Positions 7,658 through 15,767 of a DNA stretch of 64,000 nucleotides are shown one piece after another. Location: contig NZ_JBDJAW010000021.1 in assembly GCF_039649665.1 (NCBI RefSeq), forward strand, positions 62,001 to 126,000, given 5' to 3'. The notes under the pieces are model-generated. The model did no database searches. It was not told the origin of the DNA and was given only the letters and a program-made list of their open reading frames with translations. This DNA comes from Microbispora sp. ZYX-F-249 (GTDB lineage Bacteria; Actinomycetota; Actinomycetes; Streptosporangiales; Streptosporangiaceae). Within the stretch, counting starts at the first letter, position 1. The number at the start of each line of letters is the position of its first letter. The translations under genes were made by a program, and so were the position numbers.

Positions 7658-8659
7658 TCATGCGAGCCGCCCCGCGATGTCCAGCAGGTCGGCTCCGGCG
7701 AGCTCCGGCAGGCAGCACCCGGCCAGCGTGCGCACCCGCTCGCGCCAGGCGGCGGGCAGCGCGTCGTGCCCCACGGCGCAGCCGAGCAGCGCGCCCGTGA
7801 GCGCGGGCGCGGAGTCGGCGACCGGTGCGAGGCAGGCCGCCGCCGAGACGCCCGCGCCGAACGCCTCCGGGGTCCCTCCGGTGGCCGAGACGGCGGCGTC
7901 CGCGAGGGCCAGCGCGATCGGCACCGTCTGTGCGGCGGCGACGCCGTAGCTGTAGACGTGGTCGAGCACGGCGGCGTCCAGGGCGGGGACGGCGGCGAAG
8001 GGCGGGCCCGCCGCCCGCGCCGCCGCGAGCGCCTCGCGCGCCGCGTGCCCGATGGCCGTGCCGGCCGGCAGCGCGCCGAGCGCCTCCTCCACCGCCTCGG
8101 TCATCCCGGCGCCCTCCGTCAGCGCGGCGACGGCCCTGGCCGTCGCCACCGCCCCGAGCACGCCGTCCTCGGCGTTGGTGACGCGCGCGTCCTCCACCGG
8201 GTCCAGGCCCGCCGCGCCGAAGGCGACGGCCCGCACGGCCGCGGCGTCGTCGAAGTGGTGGGGGTTGTCGTGCCCGCTGGCGGGCGGGCGCTTGCCGGCC
8301 GCCAGGTTGTCGAGCGCCGCCCACACCGAGACGCGCGCCCGGACGTCGCCGCGGCCCGCGAGGCGGCCGAACGCCTCCGCCCTGTCCTCCCGGATGGTCA
8401 GGGCCGTCCAGGCCAGCCACTCGGCGTCGTCGGACGGGCCGAGCGCCAGCGGTGCCACCGGCTGGTTCAGCGCGAACGGCACGGGCAGCGTGGTGACCTG
8501 GTGCTCCTCGGCGAACGCGTCGAGCTCCCGGTGCAGCCGTCTGCTCCAGCCGGCCAGCAGCGCCGACCGGTGCCGGGCCGCGGGCCAGCCGGCCGCGTCG
8601 CCGGCGGCGAGGCCGGCGAAGGCCCCCCGCACCCGGTCGGGCCTCTCCCCCGATGCCAT
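7658..8659 (-). CDS. Divergent ADP-ribosylglycohydrolase-family protein B (altered metal motifs)
   Basis: 333 residues. The family outline is retained: RVRGAFAGLAAGDAAGWPAA at the N terminus, an aligned SDDAEWLAWTAL, TNAEDGVLGAVATARAVAAL in the central position and VADSAPALTGALLG near the end. Compared with its neighbours, the DDT motif has become DDAE and the terminal RDADT-type motif has become ADSAP, so metal-binding residues are reduced. It may bind metal differently, use another substrate or be catalytically dead and structural. It starts 6 nt after the stop of glycohydrolase A, so it is in the same transcript. The family call is firm from context plus motifs; activity is doubtful. Confidence 0.75.
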   Translation of the reverse strand: MASGERPDRVRGAFAGLAAGDAAGWPAARHRSALLAGWSRRLHRELDAFAEEHQVTTLPVPFALNQPVAPLALGPSDDAEWLAWTALTIREDRAEAFGRLAGRGDVRARVSVWAALDNLAAGKRPPASGHDNPHHFDDAAAVRAVAFGAAGLDPVEDARVTNAEDGVLGAVATARAVAALTEGAGMTEAVEEALGALPAGTAIGHAAREALAAARAAGPPFAAVPALDAAVLDHVYSYGVAAAQTVPIALALADAAVSATGGTPEAFGAGVSAAACLAPVADSAPALTGALLGCAVGHDALPAAWRERVRTLAGCCLPELAGADLLDIAGRLA

Positions 8660-8665
8660 GTGGTC

Positions 8666-9700
8666 CTACAGTCCTTTCACCAGCTCGTCGGCCACGTCGC
8701 GGATGTCCCGTCCGGCGACCACGGGCAGGCAGCGCCCGGCCACCGGGCCGATCCGCGCGGCCCAGCGCTCCGGCACCGCCGCCTCGCCGCGGCCCGCCCC
8801 CGCGAGGGCCCCGGCGACGGCGGCGGTGGTGTCGGCGTCCCTGCCGAGGTTGGCCGCGGTGACGACCGACGCCTCCACCTCCCCGCCGCCCGCCACGTAG
8901 GCAGCGAACGCGAGGGCGACCGCCTCGGGCGCCAGGTCCGTCCACGGGTAGTGCGCCATCACGACGGCGTCGTGCAGAGCACGCCCGAAAGAGTCGTGCA
9001 CAGCACGCCCGGGGGCATCGTGCGAAGCACGCCCGGAAGAGTCGTGCAGGGCCCGGCCCGGGAGGGGGCGGGGTGTGCGGGCGGCGACGTCGAGCGCGGC
9101 GCGGAGGTTGCGGGCCGTCCAGGAGTCCTCCGGGATCGCCCGCAGGGCCGCCGCGGCCACCTCGTCCGGCGGGGCGCCGGTCATCGCCGCCGCGACCGCC
9201 GCGGCCACCGCCCGGCCGCCGAGTATCCCCTCTCCGGTGTGGCTCACCCGCCCGTCGGCCTCCGCCAGCCGCGCCGCCTCGTCCGGGTCGCCCGCCGCGA
9301 AGATCCCGTACGGCGCCGCCCGCATGGCCAGCCCGTCCGACCAGCCGTGGGCGTGCCACCGGCCGGTCAGCGGCGGCTCCAGGCCGCGCCGGAGGGCCTC
9401 GACGGTGCCGAGCTCGGAGAACCCGGCGCCGCGCATCGGCCCGTCGAGCCGCGCCACGATCTCCTCACGCCAGGCCCGCGCCACGTCCTCGGAGGTGAGC
9501 CTGTGACCGTGGCGCAGGAGCACGGTGGCGGCGAAGATCGTGTATTCGGTGTCGTCGGTGCCGCCGCGCTCGATCTCGGTGAGCAGGCCCCACCGGGCGG
9601 CGATCTCCTCCGGACCGAGGTTCTCCGCGGGAGCGCCCAGGGCGTCGCCGGCGGCGAGGCCGAGCAGGCAGCCCCGGGCGCGGTCGCGGAGGGAGATCAT
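8666..9700 (-). CDS. ADP-ribosylglycohydrolase-family protein A (canonical, with repeat insert)
   Basis: 344 residues. The start is ISLRDRARGCLLGLAAGDALGAPAENL, the textbook N terminus of DraG/ARH proteins. Motif 1 is GGTDDTEYTIFAA, the central motif is RVSHTGEGILGGRAVAAA, and motif 2 is NLGRDADTTAAVAGALAGAG. The metal ligands are complete, so an active hydrolase is expected. Between the central helices and motif 2 lie four copies of an 8-residue GRALHDS-type repeat. The ATG overlaps the stop of the binding-protein gene (ATGA), so it is coupled to the transporter, consistent with acting on the imported compound. It is the first of four paralogues in a row. Confidence 0.88.
   Translation of the reverse strand: MISLRDRARGCLLGLAAGDALGAPAENLGPEEIAARWGLLTEIERGGTDDTEYTIFAATVLLRHGHRLTSEDVARAWREEIVARLDGPMRGAGFSELGTVEALRRGLEPPLTGRWHAHGWSDGLAMRAAPYGIFAAGDPDEAARLAEADGRVSHTGEGILGGRAVAAAVAAAMTGAPPDEVAAAALRAIPEDSWTARNLRAALDVAARTPRPLPGRALHDSSGRASHDAPGRAVHDSFGRALHDAVVMAHYPWTDLAPEAVALAFAAYVAGGGEVEASVVTAANLGRDADTTAAVAGALAGAGRGEAAVPERWAARIGPVAGRCLPVVAGRDIRDVADELVKGL
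8970..9065. repeat. Four 24-bp tandem repeats inside glycohydrolase A
   Basis: Units at 8970-8993, 8994-9017, 9018-9041 and 9042-9065, each starting TCGTGC and holding a GCACGCCCG-like core. They are in frame (8 codons) and encode GRALHDSF-like units. The insertion point is again shortly upstream of the second metal motif, as in glycohydrolase D, although unit length and sequence differ. Confidence 0.9.
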
Positions 9701-11010
9701 CGGCTGTACCGCTCCAGCACCTTGTTCCCCTCTTCGACCAGCCGCGTGGCGAGCTCGTCCAGGCTGATCTTGTCGGCGAAGTACTCCTGCATCGCCGGCG
9801 TGGCCACCTTGCTCTTCCACTCGTCGTACCCGTTCACCTTGAGGAACGGCGCGACGACGAGGTTCTTCGCCGAGGCGGTGGCGACGTCCCAGCCGTTCTC
9901 CTCCGTCGTGAGCGCGGGGTCCTTCGCCGCGGTCGTGCTGGTGGGCAGCAGCCAGTCGCCCTTCGCCAGTTTCGCCTGATTCGGGCCGTTGAGGAAGTAG
10001 GCGATGAACTTCAGCGCCTCGTCGGGATGCTCGCTGTCCGCCGCGACCGACAGCGTCTGGGACACCGCGCCCTGCTGCGAGGTGACGCCCTTCAGCGGCG
10101 GCAGCGTGACCCACTCGAACCCGCTCGGCGCCTGCTCGGCGACCTGCTGGCGCAGGTACACCCCGGCGGGGAGGATCGCGTACTTGCCGGCGAAGAAGCC
10201 CGGCAGCGGGTCGGCGGTGCCCATGCCGAGGGCGGACGGGTCGGCCGACTTGTCCGTGTAGAGCTGGTCGTGGATGCGCCGGAGCACCTCCCGCTCCTGC
10301 GGCCCGGCCTTCACGGTGGTCTTGCCGTCCCGCGTCTCGAAGAACGTGCCGCCGAAGTTCAGCGCCAGGTTCAGCACCTTGTTGACCGGCGACTTCATCG
10401 GCCAGGCCACGCCGTACGCGCCCTTCTTGGTGAGCTTCTTCGCCACGTCGGCGAACTCGTCCCACGTCCACGGCGCGTCCGGGGTGGGCACGCGGACACC
10501 GGCGCCGTCGAGCAGCTTCCTGTTGGCGATGAGCACCTGCGACTCCTGCAGGAACGGCACGCCGTACACGCCCTGGCCGCTCTTGCCGTCGGAGAAGGTG
10601 ACGGTGTCCCACGCGGCCTGCGGGATGTCGTTCTTCAGCTCGGCGGGGACCTTGCCGGTGAGGTCCAGCAGGAAGCCCCGGGAGGCGAAGCTCGACAGCG
10701 CCGGGGAGTCGTCGTGGATGACGTCCGGCGGGTCGCCGGCCTCGAACGAGGTCACGAGCTGGTCGTTGACGTTGTCCCAGCTCCCCTGGACGTACTCGAC
10801 CTGGATCTTCGGGTTGGCCGAGTTCCACTCGGCGACGATCTGCTTGTTGGCCTCGATCGACTCCTTCTGCCAGGCCAGGCTGAGGAAGCGCAGCTTCACC
10901 GGCTGCCCGTTCTCCCCTGACCCGGCGTCTCCGCCGTCGCCTCCGCCGCTTCCGCAGCCGGCGGCGAGCGCGACCGCCGCCACGGCCAGCACGGCACCGA
11001 ATCTCCTCAT
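9697..11010 (-). CDS. Sugar ABC transporter substrate-binding lipoprotein
   Basis: 437 residues from the chosen ATG, with AGGAGG four bases upstream. The signal sequence ends in the lipobox LAAGC (Cys19), followed by a Gly/Asp/Ser tether. The mature part is a family-1 extracellular solute-binding protein: LRFLSLAWQKESIEANKQIV, EYVQGSWDNVNDQL, DPPDVIHDDSPAL, YGVPFLQESQVLIANRKLLD and PWTWDEFADVAKKLT. A second in-frame ATG 24 codons upstream also has a good AGGAGG site, so a longer Arg-rich N terminus is possible. It sits between the permease genes and the glycohydrolases, so it presumably binds the glycoside they hydrolyse. Confidence 0.92.
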   Translation of the reverse strand: MRRFGAVLAVAAVALAAGCGSGGGDGGDAGSGENGQPVKLRFLSLAWQKESIEANKQIVAEWNSANPKIQVEYVQGSWDNVNDQLVTSFEAGDPPDVIHDDSPALSSFASRGFLLDLTGKVPAELKNDIPQAAWDTVTFSDGKSGQGVYGVPFLQESQVLIANRKLLDGAGVRVPTPDAPWTWDEFADVAKKLTKKGAYGVAWPMKSPVNKVLNLALNFGGTFFETRDGKTTVKAGPQEREVLRRIHDQLYTDKSADPSALGMGTADPLPGFFAGKYAILPAGVYLRQQVAEQAPSGFEWVTLPPLKGVTSQQGAVSQTLSVAADSEHPDEALKFIAYFLNGPNQAKLAKGDWLLPTSTTAAKDPALTTEENGWDVATASAKNLVVAPFLKVNGYDEWKSKVATPAMQEYFADKISLDELATRLVEEGNKVLERYSR

Positions 11011-11114
11011 GCCACCTCCTCGCCTCCGGCTCGGAGCGACATTCGCCGACCGCGGTGTCTCCCGCTCGCCACGCTCGCTCATTGGGCCCCTCCTATCAGG
11101 TGTCGCCATGCGGG

Positions 11115-11945
11115 TCAGCCCTTGACGGCGCCGGCCATCAGGCCGGACCGCAGGCGCCGCTGGATGATCGCGAAGAAGACGAGGCTCGGCACGGTCGCGA
11201 GCAGCGACGCCGCCGCCAGCGGGCCGAGCCGGGCGACCCCCTCCGGGCCGACGAAGCGCACCAGCGTCAGCGGAAGGGTCTCCACCTCGGGATCCTTGAG
11301 GATCACGAGGGCGAACAGGAACTCGTTCCAGGACGAGATGAAGCCGAACAGCAGCGTCGCGACCACGCCGGGCGCGAGCAGCGGGGCGACGACCGCGGCC
11401 AGCGCGCGCAGCCGCCCCGCGCCGTCCACGGCCGCCGCCTCCTCCAGCTCGCGCGGCACCGCCCGCACGTACCCGCGCAGCATCCACAGCGCGAACGGCA
11501 TGACGAACGTGACGTGCACGACCGTGAGCCCGGCGAGCGTGTTCACCAGCTCCAGCCGCCGCAGCACCATGAACAGCGGGATGATGACCAGGACGACCGG
11601 GAAGACCTGGCTGACCAGGACCCACCCGATCGCGACCCGGCCGGCCGCGCCCCGGTGGCGGGCCAGCGCGTACGCCGCGGGCAGCGCGAGCGCCACCGTG
11701 ATCAGGGCGGTGGCGACCGCGACGACGAGGCTGCGCAGGGCGGCGCCGACCAGGTCCTGCTCGCCGAAGGCGTCGGCGAAGTTCGCCAGAGTCGGCCGGC
11801 GGGGGATCCACGCGGGATCGAGGGCGGCCATCTCCTGCGGCGTCTTCAGGGCCGTGGACAGCAGCCACAGCAGCGGGAACGCCAGGAACACGACGTATCC
11901 CAGCAGGGCGAGATATCTCAGCGCGCGGGTCATGTCGGTGCGCAT
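11115..11945 (-). CDS. Sugar ABC transporter permease, MalG type
   Basis: 276 residues with about six hydrophobic helices. The N terminus is short (RALRYLALLGYVVFLAFPLL), and PTLANFADAF is the usual periplasmic segment. The cytoplasmic EAA loop reads ELEEAAAVDGAGRLRALAAVV, with a GFISSWNEFLFALVI helix after it, characteristic of MalG/CUT1 permeases. It starts 1 nt after the stop of the MalF-type permease; a second ATG four codons in is an alternative. No ATPase gene occurs in the operon, so it probably uses a shared MsiK-like ATPase, as is common in actinomycetes (known for CUT1 systems in Streptomyces). Confidence 0.92.
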   Translation of the reverse strand: MRTDMTRALRYLALLGYVVFLAFPLLWLLSTALKTPQEMAALDPAWIPRRPTLANFADAFGEQDLVGAALRSLVVAVATALITVALALPAAYALARHRGAAGRVAIGWVLVSQVFPVVLVIIPLFMVLRRLELVNTLAGLTVVHVTFVMPFALWMLRGYVRAVPRELEEAAAVDGAGRLRALAAVVAPLLAPGVVATLLFGFISSWNEFLFALVILKDPEVETLPLTLVRFVGPEGVARLGPLAAASLLATVPSLVFFAIIQRRLRSGLMAGAVKG

Positions 11946-11946
11946 G

Positions 11947-12834
11947 TCAGGCCGCCTCCCGCGCCTGCCGCCACAGGTAGAGGCCCAGCACGGCCAGCAC
12001 GACGATCGTGATCGCCACGCCGAGCGTCGCGGCGTAGCCGAAGAAGCCGTACCGGAACGCCTCCTCGTACGCGAACAGCATGGGCAGCCTCGTCCGCCCG
12101 CCCGGCCCGCCCTGGGTGAGCACGTAGACCAGGCTGAACTGGTTGATGTTCCACACGAAGTCGAGTGAGGTGATGGCCACGATCACCGGCCGCAGCTGCG
12201 GCAGCGTGACGTTCCAGAAGCGCCGCCAGGCGCCCGCGCCGTCCACGCTGACCGCCTCGTACAGCTCCCTGGGCACGTTCTGCAGACCGGCGAGCAGCAC
12301 GACCGTGGTCTGCGGCATGCCGGTCCAGACCCCGACCACGATCACGGCGGGCAGCGCGAGGGAGAAGTCGTGCAGCCAGTCGACGCGCGTGCCGAACAGG
12401 CCGTTGAGCAGGCCCGCGTCCGGGTGGTACACCAGCCGCCACATCAGGCCGATCACCACCGGCGGCATGGCCCACGGCACGACCGCCAGCACCCGGGCGA
12501 CGCCGCGCAGGCGCAGGTCCTGGTCGAGCAGCAGCGCGAGCCCCAGCGAGGCGAGGAACTGCAGCACGGTCACCGAAAGGCCCCAGACCAGGCCGATGCG
12601 GAACGACTCCCAGAAGTCGCCGTCCGACAGCAGCTCGGCGAAGTTCTCCAGGCCCACGAACGAGGTCTCGGTGTTGCGGCCGGACCGGGCGTCGGTGAAG
12701 GCCAGCAGGATGCCGTAGAGCAGCGGGCCCACGCTGAACACCAGCACCGGCACGAGCGCGGGCAGCATCAGCGCCAGCGCGCCCCGGGACCCGCCCCGCG
12801 ACCCGCCGTACGGCCGCTCGGCGAGCGCGGTCAC
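11947..12834 (-). CDS. Sugar ABC transporter permease, MalF type
   Basis: 295 residues. The GTG start overlaps the repressor stop (GTGA); longer in-frame extensions run into the repressor gene and are not credible. Membrane helices begin ALALMLPALVPVLVFSVGPLLYGILLAFTD. FVGLENFAELLSDGDFWESF is the typical periplasmic region, and ELYEAVSVDGAGAWRRFWNVTLPQL is the EAA loop contacting the ATPase. It pairs with the MalG-type permease in a CUT1 importer for an oligosaccharide or glycoside. The substrate is suggested only by the ribose-related genes downstream. Confidence 0.92.
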   Translation of the reverse strand: MTALAERPYGGSRGGSRGALALMLPALVPVLVFSVGPLLYGILLAFTDARSGRNTETSFVGLENFAELLSDGDFWESFRIGLVWGLSVTVLQFLASLGLALLLDQDLRLRGVARVLAVVPWAMPPVVIGLMWRLVYHPDAGLLNGLFGTRVDWLHDFSLALPAVIVVGVWTGMPQTTVVLLAGLQNVPRELYEAVSVDGAGAWRRFWNVTLPQLRPVIVAITSLDFVWNINQFSLVYVLTQGGPGGRTRLPMLFAYEEAFRYGFFGYAATLGVAITIVVLAVLGLYLWRQAREAA

Positions 12835-13880
12835 CGGCCGTCCCCCGCGGCGCCGGGCGGACCGGGGACAGCGGTCGAGCCGCGGACGGTGAGGCTCGGG
12901 CGCACGACCGTCACCCTCGGCTCGCGGGGGCCGTTCTGCAGCCGGTCGAGCAGCAGCGTGGCCGCCGCCCTGCCGCGCTCGGCCGAGCCGAGCGAGACGC
13001 TGGTCAGCGTCGGCCAGGTCACCGAGGCGAGGTCGGTGTCGTCCATGCCGACCACCGCCACGTCGCCGGGGACGTCCCGGCCGTGCTCGCGCAGCACGTC
13101 GAGGGCGCCGAGCGCGATCAGGTCGTTGGCGCACATCAGCGCGTCCAGGCCGGGCGCGCGCGACAGCAGCGCCCGCGCGGCGCGGGCGCCGCTGTCGCGG
13201 TAGAAGTCGCCCACCTCGACCAGGTCCTCGTCGTACGGCAGGCCCAGCGCCTCCAGGGCCTCCCGGTAGGCGGCGGCGCGGGCGGCGCCGGGAACGGTGT
13301 CGAGCGGACCGTTGAGGAAGCCGATGCGCCGCCTGCCGATGGCGTGCAGGTGGTCGAGCGCGAGCCGGACGCCGGTCCTCGAGTCGGTCCGCACGTTGTC
13401 GACCGGCGCGCCCTCCGGCATGCCTTCCGGTAACGCGCCGATGACGACGACGGGGGCGCGCGCGGCGACGATCGCCCGCACGTGCTCCTCGGTCACGCCC
13501 CGCAGCGGGCTGATGATGAGGCCGTCCACGTAGCGCTCGCGCAGCCCGCGCAGCACGCCGAGCTCGTCCTCGGCGTCGCCGTCGGTGGAGTGGATGAGGA
13601 GCCGGTAGCCGGCCTCCTTCAGCACCGGCTGGATCTCGCGCACCATCGCCACGTAGACCGGGTTGCCGATGTCGGCCATCGCGAAGGCGACCTGGTCGGT
13701 GCGGCGGTTGCGGAGCGAGCGGGCGACCGAGTTGGGCACGTAGCCGAGCTCGTCTGCCGCGCGCATGACGCGCCGCACGGTGTCCTCACGCGTCGGAAGC
13801 CCGTTGAGCACCCGTGACACCGAGGCGATCGACACACCGGCGCGTTGCGCGATCGTGGTGATCGTGGGACCCTCGGTCAC
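12831..13880 (-). CDS. LacI-family transcriptional repressor of the glycohydrolase operon
   Basis: 349 residues. The DNA-binding domain is PTITTIAQRAGVSIASVSRVLNG with the hinge helix PNSVARSLRNRRT. The effector domain is a periplasmic-binding-protein fold (AFAMADIGNPVYVAMVREIQ, VDGLIISPLRG, MCANDLIALGALDVLREHGRDVPGDVAVVGMDDTDLA). GTG start after a GAGGTGG sequence; a second in-frame GTG four codons upstream is an alternative. It is the first gene of the operon and two matching operator palindromes lie directly upstream, so it likely represses itself and the ten genes behind it until the imported compound or a metabolite binds. Confidence 0.92.
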   Translation of the reverse strand: MTEGPTITTIAQRAGVSIASVSRVLNGLPTREDTVRRVMRAADELGYVPNSVARSLRNRRTDQVAFAMADIGNPVYVAMVREIQPVLKEAGYRLLIHSTDGDAEDELGVLRGLRERYVDGLIISPLRGVTEEHVRAIVAARAPVVVIGALPEGMPEGAPVDNVRTDSRTGVRLALDHLHAIGRRRIGFLNGPLDTVPGAARAAAYREALEALGLPYDEDLVEVGDFYRDSGARAARALLSRAPGLDALMCANDLIALGALDVLREHGRDVPGDVAVVGMDDTDLASVTWPTLTSVSLGSAERGRAAATLLLDRLQNGPREPRVTVVRPSLTVRGSTAVPGPPGAAGDGR

Positions 13881-13909
13881 CGGCCACCTCACTTGGAAGA
13901 GAGTGTCCT

Positions 13910-13921
13910 GTAATCGTTTAC
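13910..13921. promoter_or_regulatory. LacI-type operator O1 (GTAATCGTTTAC)
   Basis: One mismatch from the perfect palindrome at 13944-13955, and 34 bp from it centre to centre (a little over three helical turns). It lies between the repressor start and the second operator, suited to cooperative or looped binding by a LacI-family dimer/tetramer. Confidence 0.7.
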
Positions 13922-13943
13922 CAGCCAGTAACGTGAGCCATCG

Positions 13944-13955
13944 GTAAACGTTTAC
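13944..13955. promoter_or_regulatory. LacI-type operator O2 (perfect palindrome GTAAACGTTTAC)
   Basis: A perfect 12-bp palindrome with central CpG, the typical form of LacI/GalR operators. It lies 64 bp upstream of the repressor start and just downstream of a candidate promoter at 13972-14000. Confidence 0.8.
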
Positions 13956-13971
13956 GGCCGGATGAGTCCAT

Positions 13972-14000
13972 ATCAAACCCGCCCCCACGGGGAGCGTCAA
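13972..14000 (-). promoter_or_regulatory. Candidate promoter of the LacI/ABC/glycohydrolase operon
   Basis: On the minus strand, TTGACG (13995-14000) and TTTGAT (13972-13977) are 17 nt apart. The -10 is a weak match; the two LacI operators follow in the early transcribed region, which supports the placement. Confidence 0.4.
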
Positions 14001-14093
14001 GTAACGAAGGTGTAAACCGCCTAGATCACCAAGACGCAACAAGCCGCGCGTTGGTTCTGCTCTTCGGCCAGATTCGCCCTAGAATCCGCCGAT

Positions 14094-14969
14094 GTGAACG
14101 AAGGTCACGAGGACCCCCCGAAGCTCCCCATCAGGGAGCGCTCTCCTCGGCTCGGGACCGGCCGCCACCGCCGGCCGCTCCCCGCCGACCTGCCGCCCGA
14201 CGCGCCCGCCCTGGTCCTCGCGGTGCCGGGCAGGGCCGGGGACCCGGTGGGCCCGAACGGGGACGTGGCCATGGAGGTCGCCTCCGTCGTCAGGATCGAC
14301 AACCCGCAGATCGACCTTCGCATCGTCTCGCTGGCGGACGGCGGCGCCGACCTCACCAAGGAATTCGCCTCCATCGCCGCGCAGCGGCCCGCGGACGGAC
14401 CTGCCGCGGTCGTCGTCCCGCTCGTCACCGGGCCCCATCCGCGCGTGCTGCGCGCCGTCCGGGAGGCCGTGACGCAGAGCGAGGCCGCGGTGAAGATCAC
14501 CGATCCGCTCGGCCCGCACCCGCTGCTGGCCGAGGCCCTGCACGTGCGCCTGGCCGAGGCGGGCCTGGCCCGCGCCGACCGGATGCGCCTGTTCAACGTC
14601 TCCTCCCCCGTCGACGGCATCATCGTCGCGACCGCCGGGGGCGACGAGGCCGCCCGCGGGGCCGACGCGACCGCCGTCCTGCTGGCCGCCCGCCTGACGC
14701 TCCCGGTCGTCCCCGCCGCGCTGGACGGCCAGCCGAGCGTGCGCGACGCCGCCGAGCGCCTGCGCAACATCGGCGCCAACCGGCTGGCCATGGTGCCGTA
14801 CGTCATCGGGCCCGAGGCCGACCGTGACCGGATCACGACGGCCGCCGAGTCGATCGGCGCCGGGTGCGCCGAGCCGCTCGGCGCGCACGAGTCCGTGGCC
14901 CGCATGGTGTGCGTCCGGTACGGCGCCGCCTTCGGCGAGATCGAGGGCTTCGACGACCTGTCCGACTGA
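14094..14969 (+). CDS. CbiX-like / sirohydrochlorin chelatase-fold protein
   Basis: 291 residues. Residues about 40-130 and 150-260 form two alpha/beta halves. ALVLAVPGRAGDPVGPNGDV, AAVVVPLVTGPHPRVL, VKITDPLGPHPLLAEALHVRL and RNIGANRLAMVPYVIGPEADRDRI match the layout of CbiX/SirB chelatases, where a His in the pocket binds the tetrapyrrole metal (here GPHP and LGPHP are candidates). No cobalamin or siroheme genes adjoin, so it may have another role. TAGAAT lies 8 nt before the GTG with no Shine-Dalgarno sequence, suggesting leaderless translation. Its stop lies within a hairpin shared with the converging GNAT gene. Confidence 0.65.
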   Translation: MNEGHEDPPKLPIRERSPRLGTGRHRRPLPADLPPDAPALVLAVPGRAGDPVGPNGDVAMEVASVVRIDNPQIDLRIVSLADGGADLTKEFASIAAQRPADGPAAVVVPLVTGPHPRVLRAVREAVTQSEAAVKITDPLGPHPLLAEALHVRLAEAGLARADRMRLFNVSSPVDGIIVATAGGDEAARGADATAVLLAARLTLPVVPAALDGQPSVRDAAERLRNIGANRLAMVPYVIGPEADRDRITTAAESIGAGCAEPLGAHESVARMVCVRYGAAFGEIEGFDDLSD

Positions 14970-14986
14970 CCGGCCGCCGCCGGTCA
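14967..14986. terminator. Hairpin spanning two convergent stop codons
   Basis: TGACCGGC and GCCGGTCA form an 8-bp stem with a 4-nt loop. The left arm starts with the stop codon of the CbiX-like gene, and the right arm holds the end of the converging GNAT gene. It probably acts as a compact bidirectional terminator. Confidence 0.55.
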
Positions 14987-15691
14987 GCGCTCCACGAGCA
15001 GGCTGATCTGCGCGCCGGACTCCCGGAACCCGAGGGCCCCGGCGACCCGCCGCGACGGCTCCGTGCGCGCTCTCCACTGCGGCAGCAGGCCGTCGGCCAG
15101 CGCGCCGGCCACCGCCGCCGAGGCCACCACGCGGGCCAGGCCACGACCGCGGCACCGCGCGGCCGTCAGGACGGACAGCTGCGCCGCCGTGTCCAGCCAC
15201 GGGCGGTACCCCGCGGCGGCGACCACGTCCCTGCCATCGCGGACCACCCAGATCGCCGAGGTGATCTCCTCCACGCCGCTCTCCTCGGCGTCCTGTCCGC
15301 CCGCCGAGGCCACCAGGCCGCCGACGTCCGGGTGGCCCGGCGGCAGACGTTCGGCCCGGATGCCGGCGCGGGCAGGGGTGAAGTCAGCGGAGTCGAGGTA
15401 CGCGAGCGTCGCCGGACCCAGCACGCCGCCGACGGGAAGCAGGGCCGGAAGCAGGGAAAGATCCATACGGCCGGCGAGCAGGGCGGCGCGCGACGGCTCG
15501 GCCAGAGCGGCGTCGGGCACGGTGACCAGGGCGGCGCCGTCCAACGTCACGACGCCCGTCCATCCCGGCGGGCACAGCATCGAATCGGGTGAGACGACCA
15601 CGGCCACGCCGCCGGGCCCGGGAAACACGACGGGGACACGGGCCAGCTCCGCCCACAACCGGCGGGCCCGCTCCAGCGAATTCCACGACAC
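14984..15691 (-). CDS. GNAT-family N-acetyltransferase
   Basis: About 235 residues from the GTG that follows AGGAAG; that spacing is tight and a longer N terminus is possible. The C-terminal half holds the GNAT fold: VEEITSAIWVVRDGRDVVAAAGYRPW, AQLSVLTAARCRGRGLARVVASAA (acetyl-CoA pyrophosphate loop RCRGRGLA) and VAGALGFRESGAQISL. The N-terminal half (VVVSPDSMLCPPGWTGVV) resembles the first half of two-part GNAT proteins. It converges on the CbiX-like gene. The acyl acceptor cannot be inferred. Confidence 0.7.
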   Translation of the reverse strand: MSWNSLERARRLWAELARVPVVFPGPGGVAVVVSPDSMLCPPGWTGVVTLDGAALVTVPDAALAEPSRAALLAGRMDLSLLPALLPVGGVLGPATLAYLDSADFTPARAGIRAERLPPGHPDVGGLVASAGGQDAEESGVEEITSAIWVVRDGRDVVAAAGYRPWLDTAAQLSVLTAARCRGRGLARVVASAAVAGALADGLLPQWRARTEPSRRVAGALGFRESGAQISLLVER

Positions 15692-15767
15692 ACCTTCCTG
15701 ATCCCCGCAGCGGCGGAACCCCCACCGGAGCAGGCGGCGGCAGCCGCGACCCAAGGCACGCGCGAGC

